Made by a program: the position numbers and the translations under genes
Assembly: GCA_963972195.1 (NCBI GenBank)
Contig: CAXATH010000006.1
Span: forward strand, 62,001-126,000
Length of the DNA stretch: 64,000 nucleotides
Source: Litorimonas sp963972195
GTDB lineage: Bacteria; Pseudomonadota; Alphaproteobacteria; Caulobacterales; Maricaulaceae
Direction of reading: 5' to 3'
Shown here: positions 43,107 to 50,790 of the stretch, piece by piece
Layout of the letters: each line of letters begins with the position of its first letter
Position numbering within the stretch: the first letter of the stretch is position 1
Notes under the pieces: generated by a model
The model's input: only the letters and a program-made list of their open reading frames with translations
Told to the model about the DNA's origin: nothing
Database searches by the model: none

Positions 43107-43571
43107 ATGCATCGCGCTCTGCTCATATCGGCTTTCATCGCTTTTTGCTTCGGCGTTCCGTCTTTCGCTCAGGATGCGGAACCGAGCAATAGAACAGAGG
43201 CCCAATTAAAAGAAGAAGCGCAGCGCGCCCGCGAAGAAGCCGAGCGCCGTATTGAAGCGGAAATGGTCACCATGACCTCGCTTATAGAAGCCCTGTCAAA
43301 GAATTTGGGACAGCTTCATTATCTGCGGACGCTCTGCTTTGGACAAGGCGACCAGAAATGGCGGGATTATGCCTCTCAGGTTATGTCGATGGAATCCCGC
43401 GGCAGTGCAGCAACTGAAAAACAATTGATAAGAGCCTTTAACGCCGGTTATTATCAAGAGCAGCAACGCCATACGGAATGCAATCGGAATGTCAGTGTGG
43501 ATGTCGCCGCGCTGTCGGAAAATGGTCGCCATATTGCCGCCATGCTCGGCGACCCCTATAGAGATTACTAG
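43107..43571 (+). CDS. TIGR02301 family exported protein
   Basis: 154 residues: signal peptide ending SFAQD (about 22), a Glu/Arg-rich coiled segment, and the TIGR02301 core with LSKNLGQLHYLRTLCFGQGD, KWRDYASQVMSMES and LIRAFNAGYYQEQQRHTECN (the Cys pair may be bridged). Function unknown; found in alphaproteobacteria. It follows the Nudix stop by 9 bases. Confidence 0.88.
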   Translation: MHRALLISAFIAFCFGVPSFAQDAEPSNRTEAQLKEEAQRAREEAERRIEAEMVTMTSLIEALSKNLGQLHYLRTLCFGQGDQKWRDYASQVMSMESRGSAATEKQLIRAFNAGYYQEQQRHTECNRNVSVDVAALSENGRHIAAMLGDPYRDY

Positions 43572-43590
43572 TCACCCCCCGGAGTAGAAA

Positions 43591-44049
43591 ATGGCCCTGT
43601 CAAACACGTTTAAAACTGCCGTCACCGCCTATCGCGTGGCGCGGGCCTTTCCGCCCATCATTCCCCTGGCGATAGGGGCCATGGCCATTGCCGGATGCGC
43701 CAAAGTCGTCACAGATGCAAGAAAAGCCCAACCGCTGACGAGCCTGGCCGGATCGGAATGGGGACTCGCGGATTTGCCGCAAACCATCAGTTTCAAATCC
43801 GGAGGCGAAGTCAGAGGCTTTGCCGGATGTAATAACTTCTTCGGAACTTATGTTCAGGACGGCCAAAGCCTGACTTTTGGCCCGCTCGCGTCCACGAAAA
43901 AGCTTTGTCAGGGAAAAATGGAAGCCGAGGCCGATTTCCTTAAAACGGTGCAGAACACACGCCAATATGAAGCCACCCATTTATCTATGTCGTTCATTGA
44001 TGAGAACGGAGAAACCCTATTACAATTACGCCGAAAGGACTGGGATTAA
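43591..44049 (+). CDS. META-domain lipoprotein (HslJ-like)
   Basis: 152 residues: a long signal-like N-terminus with IAGCAKV lipobox (Cys about 36), then a META domain (SLAGSEWGLADLPQTISFKS, VRGFAGCNNFFGTYVQDGQS, LASTKKLCQGKMEAEADFLK). META proteins such as HslJ are outer-membrane stress proteins. The two Cys (GCNNF, KLCQG) are typical of the domain. GGAG precedes the ATG. Confidence 0.88.
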   Translation: MALSNTFKTAVTAYRVARAFPPIIPLAIGAMAIAGCAKVVTDARKAQPLTSLAGSEWGLADLPQTISFKSGGEVRGFAGCNNFFGTYVQDGQSLTFGPLASTKKLCQGKMEAEADFLKTVQNTRQYEATHLSMSFIDENGETLLQLRRKDWD

Positions 44050-44123
44050 TCTCTTTTCGTAACCCCATCTGACTGTTATCTGAGCTCCGGGCTAAGTCCC
44101 ACGAGTCATCCCGAAAGCCCGAC

Positions 44124-45161
44124 ATGATCCAAAGCCTTGAAATTCGCCGTCCCGATGACTGGCACGTCCATCTTCGCGACGGCGCTATGCTTGGCGACGT
44201 GGTCAATTATACGGCCCGGCAATTTGGGCGCGCGATTATCATGCCGAACCTCACGCCGCCGGTCACCAGCGTTGACGCAGCCCGCTCTTATCGATCCCGC
44301 ATTTTGGAAGTTGTCGATGAGAGCCTATCCTTTACGCCGCTAATGACCGCCTATCTGACAGACGATATGGACCCCGAAGAAATCCGGCGCGGCGCGGAAG
44401 AAGGCGTCTTTACCGCCGCCAAACTCTATCCGGCCAATGCGACGACAAATTCCGCGGCGGGCGTAACCGATATCAAAAATATCTATCCTGTCCTTATGGA
44501 GATGGCGGAAATCGGCTTGCCGCTCCTGGTTCACGGCGAAGTAACCCATAGTGATGTTGATATTTTTGACCGCGAAGCGCGTTTCATCGAAGACGTTCTC
44601 GCGCTTGTTATTAAGGACTTTCCGGAGCTGAAAATCGTCTTTGAACACATCACAACCACGGAAGCCGTCGAATTTGTAAACTCCCACGGCGCCAATATTG
44701 CGGCGACGATTACGCCGCATCATCTGGAAATAAACCGAAACGCCATTTTCCAGGGCGGAATTAATCCGCATAATTACTGCCTTCCGATTGCCAAACGGGA
44801 AATCCATCGTCTGGCCTTGCGGCAAGCCGCCACCTCCGGCTCCTCGAAATTCTTTCTGGGAACGGACACCGCCCCGCACCCTGTCGCGGCAAAGGAAAGC
44901 GCCTGCGGCTGCGCCGGTATTTTCAATGCGCCTTATGCGCTGGAAAGCTATGCCAAGGTTTTTGAGGAGGAAGACGCGCTCGACAAACTCGAAGGCTTTG
45001 CGTCGGAACATGGGCCGAGATTTTACGGCCTCCCGCTCAATGAGGGAAAAGTTACTCTGACGCGTAAACCGTCGAAAGTGCCGGAGAGTTTGAAATTATC
45101 CGAAACGGACATCGTGCCCTTCCATGCGGGGCACACTCTGAATTGGTCGCTTCAAGTATAA
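44124..45161 (+). CDS. pyrC: Dihydroorotase
   Basis: Closes carbamoyl aspartate to dihydroorotate in pyrimidine synthesis. 345 residues of the short, E. coli-like class: DDWHVHLRDGAMLGDVV (zinc His pair), AAKLYPANATTNSAAG (carbamylated Lys), LLVHGEVTH, VFEHITTTEAVEFV, TPHHLEINRNAIFQGG and FLGTDTAPHPVAAKES (catalytic Asp). It converges on the small bd-oxidase subunit gene with 11 bases between stops. Confidence 0.96.
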   Translation: MIQSLEIRRPDDWHVHLRDGAMLGDVVNYTARQFGRAIIMPNLTPPVTSVDAARSYRSRILEVVDESLSFTPLMTAYLTDDMDPEEIRRGAEEGVFTAAKLYPANATTNSAAGVTDIKNIYPVLMEMAEIGLPLLVHGEVTHSDVDIFDREARFIEDVLALVIKDFPELKIVFEHITTTEAVEFVNSHGANIAATITPHHLEINRNAIFQGGINPHNYCLPIAKREIHRLALRQAATSGSSKFFLGTDTAPHPVAAKESACGCAGIFNAPYALESYAKVFEEEDALDKLEGFASEHGPRFYGLPLNEGKVTLTRKPSKVPESLKLSETDIVPFHAGHTLNWSLQV

Positions 45162-45172
45162 TTGCGATCATT

Positions 45173-45337
45173 TTATATGTGTAAAAAAAGCAGTTTTCTC
45201 AGCGCGTAAGCAACGCCCGCCACGATCAGGACGCCTGCTATCATAATGCCGATCAGCCAACCCAATCTTTTGACCAGCGGCGCTTGAGCCTCTTCTTTCT
45301 TCGGAGGCTCGACGGGGCGGAAGGGCGACTTACCCAT
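45173..45337 (-). CDS. DUF2474-like small subunit of the bd oxidase (54 residues)
   Basis: A 54-residue frame from the ATG at 45337, whose first 8 bases overlap the end of cydB. A Pro/Lys/Glu-rich cytoplasmic start (MGKSPFRPVEPPKKEEAQ) leads into LVKRLGWLIGIMIAGVLIV and VAYALRKLLF. The RLGW start of the helix and the Arg after it match DUF2474, the small protein that follows CIO-type cydAB, analogous to CydX/CydS stabilising subunits. Easily missed because it is so short. Confidence 0.8.
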   Translation of the reverse strand: MGKSPFRPVEPPKKEEAQAPLVKRLGWLIGIMIAGVLIVAGVAYALRKLLFLHI

Positions 45338-46370
45338 GATAGCCGTCACCCTCTTTCACCTTGCCCCAGAAAAGGCTGTGCACATAGGCCGTGTAAGCAA
45401 GAATGATGGGAAGCATTACCGCCGCCCCGACGAATAGGAGCATCAACGCATTATCTCTTGCGGCAGCCTCCCAAATTGTGACCTCAAATGGCACTATGTA
45501 AGGGAATATGCTGACGCCGAGGCCAACATATCCTGTCAGGAATATGCCAACCGCCAAGAGATATGGCCGCCAATCAGGTGACTTTTTCGAGAATAGGTCT
45601 TTCCAGAGCCAGACCATCAGCCCCCCGCACGCGAGTGGGATAGGGAGCATGTAAACCGCTTTGCTAAAATCAATCGTCGCCATGGACACGCCCCATTTTG
45701 CCGTAACGCGGGGGTCGATTGATAATGTCGCAAAGCTCACCAACGCCATACCCAGCGCCGTTCCTATCAAACTACGTTTTGCCCACTTTATGGAGCCCTC
45801 ACGTAACTCTCCCTCGGTTTTCAATATTAGCCAGGTCGTTCCGAGAAGGAGATAGCCGGCGACCATAGACAGCGCCACAAGGACGGAAAACGGTGTAAAC
45901 CAATCGAACGGACCGCCGGCAAAGGCGCGACCCTCTACGGTGAACCCTTGAATAAATCCGCCTAGAATAAAACCCTGAGACAGCGTTGCCACAAGTGAGC
46001 CATAGGCAAAGGCTCCGTTCCAGAATTTTTGCGTCCGCTTTCTAACCGCTTTGTGCCGAAATTCAAAGGCCACTCCGCGAAAAATAAGCGCAGCCAACAT
46101 CACCAAAATGGGCAGATAAAAAGACGGCATAAGTATCGCATAGGCCAGAGGAAACGCGGCAAACAGACCACCCCCGCCCAAAACCAGCCAGGTCTCATTC
46201 CCGTCCCAGAACGGCTCAATCGTTGCCGTCATCATGTTCCGTTCCTGATCCGAAAACGCATAGGCTGTCAGCATGCCAATACCCAGATCATACCCGTCAA
46301 AGGCGACATAAAGCATGACGGCAATGGCAATAAAAACGGCCCAAATATGCGGAAGGTCAAGCATTTCCAT
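45330..46370 (-). CDS. cydB: Cytochrome bd ubiquinol oxidase subunit II (CIO type)
   Basis: 346 residues, about nine membrane helices. Signatures: AFDGYDLGIGMLTAYAFSDQ near the N-terminus, EPFWDGNETWLVLGGGGLFA, AFPLAYAILMPSFYLPILVM and FRGVAFEFRHK. It pairs with CydA and reduces oxygen to water. GGAG precedes the ATG. It starts 9 bases after cydA and ends overlapping the small subunit. Confidence 0.95.
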   Translation of the reverse strand: MEMLDLPHIWAVFIAIAVMLYVAFDGYDLGIGMLTAYAFSDQERNMMTATIEPFWDGNETWLVLGGGGLFAAFPLAYAILMPSFYLPILVMLAALIFRGVAFEFRHKAVRKRTQKFWNGAFAYGSLVATLSQGFILGGFIQGFTVEGRAFAGGPFDWFTPFSVLVALSMVAGYLLLGTTWLILKTEGELREGSIKWAKRSLIGTALGMALVSFATLSIDPRVTAKWGVSMATIDFSKAVYMLPIPLACGGLMVWLWKDLFSKKSPDWRPYLLAVGIFLTGYVGLGVSIFPYIVPFEVTIWEAAARDNALMLLFVGAAVMLPIILAYTAYVHSLFWGKVKEGDGYHG

Positions 46371-46379
46371 TATCGTCTC

Positions 46380-47837
46380 CTACTCGCCATCGTGCTTTTT
46401 AACATTTTCGCGGGAGCTGGACGTGTCGCTCTCTCCGGCAGGTGTGTTTTCTGAATCGGACATATCATCAACAGACCCCATTGCCGTACCGGGCGCGCGG
46501 CGTTCTTTTTCAGGCGTATCCGTTTCCTTGTCATCAAATCCACTGGTCGCAATACGCGCCATATAGACAACCCCGGCCGTGAAAATGATGGCATAAACAA
46601 TCATAAAGACCAGAAGCGAGGTGGCCACCTCTGCGGCGCTCACAGGGGATAGACTATCCTCCGTCCTTAAATATCCATAGACCGTAAAAGGTTGCCGCCC
46701 CACTTCGGTCACGACCCAACCGCTAATAACGGCAACAAACCCCAGCATCCCGCCGGGCACGGCAATCCAGTGAAACAGTCCCGGCGTATCTATGGATTTT
46801 CGCCACCATTTGAAACACCCCCAAATGCCCAGCCCGAGTAGTATCAGCCCGCACCCCACCATGATACGGAAAGCCCAAAACACGATAAAGACAGGCGGAT
46901 GGTCGCCGTCGAAATCATTCAGGCCCTGAATAACCTCATCCTTCGGCAGGCCCATCACCGCATTGCCCAATCCGGGAATGGCCAGCTCATATTTATTACT
47001 GCGCGTTTCCTCATCCGGAATTGCAAACAGCACTGTATCCTGCGCCGATTTCGTCTCCCACCAGCCTTCCATGGCCGCGACCTTGGCCGGTTGGTGATGG
47101 TGCGCGACTTCGCCCGACCAGTGGCCGGCCAGGATTTGCAGAGGCATCAGCGCGAGAAGCGTGCCCGCCGCCATGCGCATCTGCCAGCGCGTGGGTTTCT
47201 GATCATGTTTGCGGATTGTCTGCCACGCGCCGGCGGCCAGAATAACTGCCGCCGTGGTGATAAAGGCCGCGAGCATCATATGAACATAGCGCGACGGAAA
47301 GCTCGGGTTGAAAATGACCTCCAGCCAGCTTGTCGCATAGAACTTGCCCTCCTCGTCCAGGGCGAAGCCCTGCGGCGTTTGCATCCAGCTATTGGCGGCG
47401 AGTATCCAGAAGGCTGAAATAGAAGTTCCGACCGCCACGCAGCAGGTGGAGAGAAAATGCAGGCCGCGCCCGACCTTTTTCCACCCAAACAGCATGACGC
47501 CCAAAAATGTCGCTTCGAGGAAGAAGGCGGTCAAAACCTCATAGCCTAGCAGAGGCCCCATGACGCTGCCGGTCTTGTCCGCGAAAACCGCCCAGTTCGT
47601 TCCGAATTGATAACTCATCACCACGCCGGAAACGACGCCCATGGCAAAGGCGAGAGCGAATATTTTCACCCAGTGGAGATAAAGCCGTTTGTAAGTCTCA
47701 TTGCCGGTCTTGAGCCATAAACCTTCACAGACAGCCAGAAACGCCGCCAAACCAATGGTAAAAGCCGGAAAAAGAATATGAAACGCAATGACAAAGGCAA
47801 ATTGCAAACGGGAGAGCAATAAGGCGTCGAATTCCAT
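46380..47837 (-). CDS. cydA: Cytochrome bd ubiquinol oxidase subunit I (CIO type)
   Basis: 485 residues with nine helices. Haem ligands: His in LLLSRLQFAFVIAFHILFPA, His in the AGHWSGEVAHHHQPAKVAAM region, and Met in the RIMVGCGLILL area. The quinol loop is short, which marks the cyanide-insensitive oxidase subgroup. GWVVTEVGRQPFTVYGYLRT is typical. Unusually, about 55 hydrophilic Ser/Asp/Glu-rich residues (for example SVDDMSDSENTPAGES) follow the last helix. Confidence 0.95.
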   Translation of the reverse strand: MEFDALLLSRLQFAFVIAFHILFPAFTIGLAAFLAVCEGLWLKTGNETYKRLYLHWVKIFALAFAMGVVSGVVMSYQFGTNWAVFADKTGSVMGPLLGYEVLTAFFLEATFLGVMLFGWKKVGRGLHFLSTCCVAVGTSISAFWILAANSWMQTPQGFALDEEGKFYATSWLEVIFNPSFPSRYVHMMLAAFITTAAVILAAGAWQTIRKHDQKPTRWQMRMAAGTLLALMPLQILAGHWSGEVAHHHQPAKVAAMEGWWETKSAQDTVLFAIPDEETRSNKYELAIPGLGNAVMGLPKDEVIQGLNDFDGDHPPVFIVFWAFRIMVGCGLILLGLGIWGCFKWWRKSIDTPGLFHWIAVPGGMLGFVAVISGWVVTEVGRQPFTVYGYLRTEDSLSPVSAAEVATSLLVFMIVYAIIFTAGVVYMARIATSGFDDKETDTPEKERRAPGTAMGSVDDMSDSENTPAGESDTSSSRENVKKHDGE

Positions 47838-48134
47838 CGAATGACTCTTCTTTTAAGGCGGGTGCACATCCCCTCCATATCTTTTTTCCTACGGACAGCT
47901 CGGGTAGCGTTCAAGGGTACAGACTGTCGCGCACACTCAGAAACCTGACCGTCCGGCGAATATGACGCAGAAATGCTTTATTCTTGACGTCAGGGACGGG
48001 GACCAGGAAATTCAGGAAAAAGAAAAGTCAGGAACACCCGAACTTTGCTTTCATCCACAACAGTGTGGTTGTCCGAGAGCAGAAATCAAAATTAGAAGGG
48101 TTCTGCCAATTCAAATCGCTACTCACCATGGTCT

Positions 48135-49724
48135 TTAAGCCCCGACTAATTTTGCGAGGCTTTCAAGTTTGTCGGCCTCTGCGGCGGGTTTGTCCCAGCG
48201 AATTCTGTTGATCCGGGGAAAACGCAGGGCATATCCGGATTTATGACGTTTGCTTTCTTGCACCGCGTCAAAGGCGACTTCGAACACCAATTCTTTTTCG
48301 ACCTCCTGAACCGGCCCAAAGCGCGCCAGTTTGTGGCTGCGTATCCAATTATCGATGAGCTTAAGCTCTTCATCTGTGAAGCCAAAATACGCTTTGCCCA
48401 CGGGTAGAATCGCGCCGTCTTCGGCCCACAAACCAAAAGTATAATCCGAATAGAAGGATGACCGTTTACCGGTCCCGCGCCGGGCGTACATGAGCACCGC
48501 ATCCAGCAGAAAAGGATCGCGTTTCCATTTATACCACGCATGTTTGGGACGTCCCGAAACATAGGCGGACGACAAGGCCTTAATCATCAATCCCTCGATT
48601 AAGCCGCCCGTGCGAGCTGCCTTCTCCCGAAGGGCGCGCAAATCCTCTATGTTAGAAAAGTCTAAAATTTCTGACACCTCGAAACGGCTTTCCGGGTGGG
48701 ATTTGATGACCCCGATCAGTTTTTCGCGGCGTTGCGACAGGGGCAACGCGCGGAGGGCCTCGCCTTCCCACTCCAGAACATCATAAGCGATAACATGAGC
48801 GGGCAACCGCGCCATCAAACTCTTTGCGGGTTTCTTTTTATTAAGCCTTTGTTGAAGATCGTTAAACGAGCCTACCTCGCCGCCCGGCTTGACGATGAGT
48901 TCGCCGTCTATCACCCCCTCAAAATCAACCGCCTCGGCGAGATCCGGAAAGGATCGAGATATATCTTCGCCTTTGCGGGAAAATATTTTTGTCTCTTTAC
49001 CATTGCTGGAGATTTGAACGCGAATTCCATCCCACTTCCACTCGGCAATATGGGTCTCCGGCTTGATCGCCGCGAGGTCCTTCTCTTCATCAATGGGATG
49101 GGCCAGCATCACCGGCGAGAACGTGACCACATCGCTCATGTCGGGAAGCTCGGCTTTACCTTCCAGCCACGCGAAGAGCTCCGTATAAGAAGGCGTTAAC
49201 CCGTGCCAGATCGATTCAATGACATCAATGTCGACGCCTTTCATTTTGGCCAAGGTCAATTTTACGGACCGCGCTGACATACCGATACGCAACCCCCGCG
49301 TCCCCAGTTTTAAAAGCGCCCAGCGCTGCGCCGGCGCCATGTTATCCAAGAGGGTAATTAGATATTCCCGGATGCCCGCTTTGTCCCGTGATTTGAACTC
49401 TTCTATGACCTCATGCAAATCTGGCAGGCGGTTCAGGCGAACAGGGTCGGGCGATTGCGGCCAAGCCAGAGCAACTGTCTCGCTCATTTCGCCGACATAA
49501 TCGCGTGACATATCAAACAAATACGGGTCCATTCTCTCCATCATCAATGTCTTGATAAGATTGCGTTTGAAAAGATCGAAGGACAATGTCCCGGCGATCG
49601 CGGCCAACGCCCATCCGCGATCCGGGTCAGGCGTCTTGCGCAAATAGTTTGTTAAAATTATCTCTTTCGCCAAATTGGAATTGGTAAAATAGAGATCGTC
49701 CAATAATTCCGAAAAACGCTCCAT
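48135..49724 (-). CDS. ATP-dependent DNA ligase of the ligase-associated repair set
   Basis: 529 residues: N-terminal helical DNA-binding domain, then the nucleotidyltransferase motif I with catalytic Lys (HIAEWKWDGIRVQISS), motif III (VDFEGVIDGELIVKP) and the C-terminal OB fold (DAVLMYARRGTGKRSS, LWAEDGAILPVGKAYFGFTD, ALRFPRINRIRWDKPA). Matches the TIGR04120 type. Its ATG overlaps the stop of the nuclease gene (TAATG). Bacterial ATP ligases of this type act with a nuclease, helicase and phosphoesterase, all present here. Confidence 0.93.
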   Translation of the reverse strand: MERFSELLDDLYFTNSNLAKEIILTNYLRKTPDPDRGWALAAIAGTLSFDLFKRNLIKTLMMERMDPYLFDMSRDYVGEMSETVALAWPQSPDPVRLNRLPDLHEVIEEFKSRDKAGIREYLITLLDNMAPAQRWALLKLGTRGLRIGMSARSVKLTLAKMKGVDIDVIESIWHGLTPSYTELFAWLEGKAELPDMSDVVTFSPVMLAHPIDEEKDLAAIKPETHIAEWKWDGIRVQISSNGKETKIFSRKGEDISRSFPDLAEAVDFEGVIDGELIVKPGGEVGSFNDLQQRLNKKKPAKSLMARLPAHVIAYDVLEWEGEALRALPLSQRREKLIGVIKSHPESRFEVSEILDFSNIEDLRALREKAARTGGLIEGLMIKALSSAYVSGRPKHAWYKWKRDPFLLDAVLMYARRGTGKRSSFYSDYTFGLWAEDGAILPVGKAYFGFTDEELKLIDNWIRSHKLARFGPVQEVEKELVFEVAFDAVQESKRHKSGYALRFPRINRIRWDKPAAEADKLESLAKLVGA

Positions 49725-50749
49725 TATTCCACGCTCTCATCCCGGCCAATAAGATTCAGAGCCTTGGCGCGAATGCCGCGTTTTTTAAGCTCATATTCCA
49801 AAGCCTCGACCCGGCCGTGAGTAATCCAGACATCCGGCGCTTTGGTTTCCTCGCAGGTGCGGATGAGATCCCCCCAATCGGCATGGTCGGACACGACGAG
49901 CGCCATTTCCGCGCGTTTCTGGCGGGCGCGGGCGCGGATTTGCATCCATCCGCTCGCGACCGTCGGAAGCGGATCCGCAAAACGGCGCGACCAGCGGTCA
50001 TTGATTTGAGCCGGAGGGCACAGAACAATTTTTCCTTGTAACACATGTTTATCTGCGCGCGGAATATCGCTGATCAAAATCCATTCGCCAAAGTCCTGCC
50101 CGTAGCTTTCATAAAGCTCCGTCAGTCTTTTAAGCGCGCCGTGCAGATAGAACGGCTCTTCATAACCGGCCTGCCGCAAGGTTTTCATAACGCGCTGGCA
50201 TTTGCCGAGCGCATAGACGCCAACGATATGGGTGCGATGTGGAAGCGCCCGCATAGAGCGCATCAGTTTTTCAACTTCGACCTCAAGCGGGGGATGCTGA
50301 AATACGGGAAGGGCAAAGGTGGCTTCTGTAATAAAGACATCACAAGGCACAACCTCAAACGGCGCGCAGGTGGGATCAGGGTGGCGTTTATAGTCCCCGG
50401 CCGCGACGACCCGCGTGCCATTATATTCTAGTACGGCCTGCGCAGAACCGAGAATATGTCCGGCGCTGGCAAACCATAAGGTAACCCCGTTTCCGAGATC
50501 GTGTTTCTGGCCGTAGGTGAGCGCTGTCTCCTGCGTTTCCCCTTCGATATAATAGCGGGTGTGCATGATTGCGGTTGTCTCTACTGTCGCAAAAATCTCC
50601 CCGTGACCTGAGCGCGCGTGATCGGCATGACCATGCGTAATAATCGCCCGCTCGACAGCGTCGTGCGGGTCAATATAGGCATTTGCGGGGACGCAATATA
50701 GGCCCGCCTCGCGAACCTGCATCCATTCTTCGGCTGAGGCGTTTCCCAT
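49724..50749 (-). CDS. Ligase-associated DNA exonuclease (metallo-beta-lactamase fold)
   Basis: 341 residues: zinc motif ITHGHADHARSGHGE at about residues 37-51, further metal ligands in FASAGHILGSAQAVL and VVAAGDYKRHPDPTCAPFE, and a beta-CASP-like C-terminal part (VVSDHADWGDLIR, DVWITHGRVEALEYELKKRG). Matches the TIGR04122 type, related to SNM1/Pso2 nucleases that process DNA damage. It is the first gene of a two-gene unit with the ligase and divergent from the helicase 41 bases away. Confidence 0.92.
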   Translation of the reverse strand: MGNASAEEWMQVREAGLYCVPANAYIDPHDAVERAIITHGHADHARSGHGEIFATVETTAIMHTRYYIEGETQETALTYGQKHDLGNGVTLWFASAGHILGSAQAVLEYNGTRVVAAGDYKRHPDPTCAPFEVVPCDVFITEATFALPVFQHPPLEVEVEKLMRSMRALPHRTHIVGVYALGKCQRVMKTLRQAGYEEPFYLHGALKRLTELYESYGQDFGEWILISDIPRADKHVLQGKIVLCPPAQINDRWSRRFADPLPTVASGWMQIRARARQKRAEMALVVSDHADWGDLIRTCEETKAPDVWITHGRVEALEYELKKRGIRAKALNLIGRDESVE

Positions 50750-50790
50750 TTGTAATCTATCTGCTTCCCTGATCTGAATTTATATAGCGA

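Noticed and set aside
44340..45011. 223-residue minus-strand frame opposite pyrC
   Set aside because: Antisense shadow of pyrC with Arg-rich low-quality sequence.
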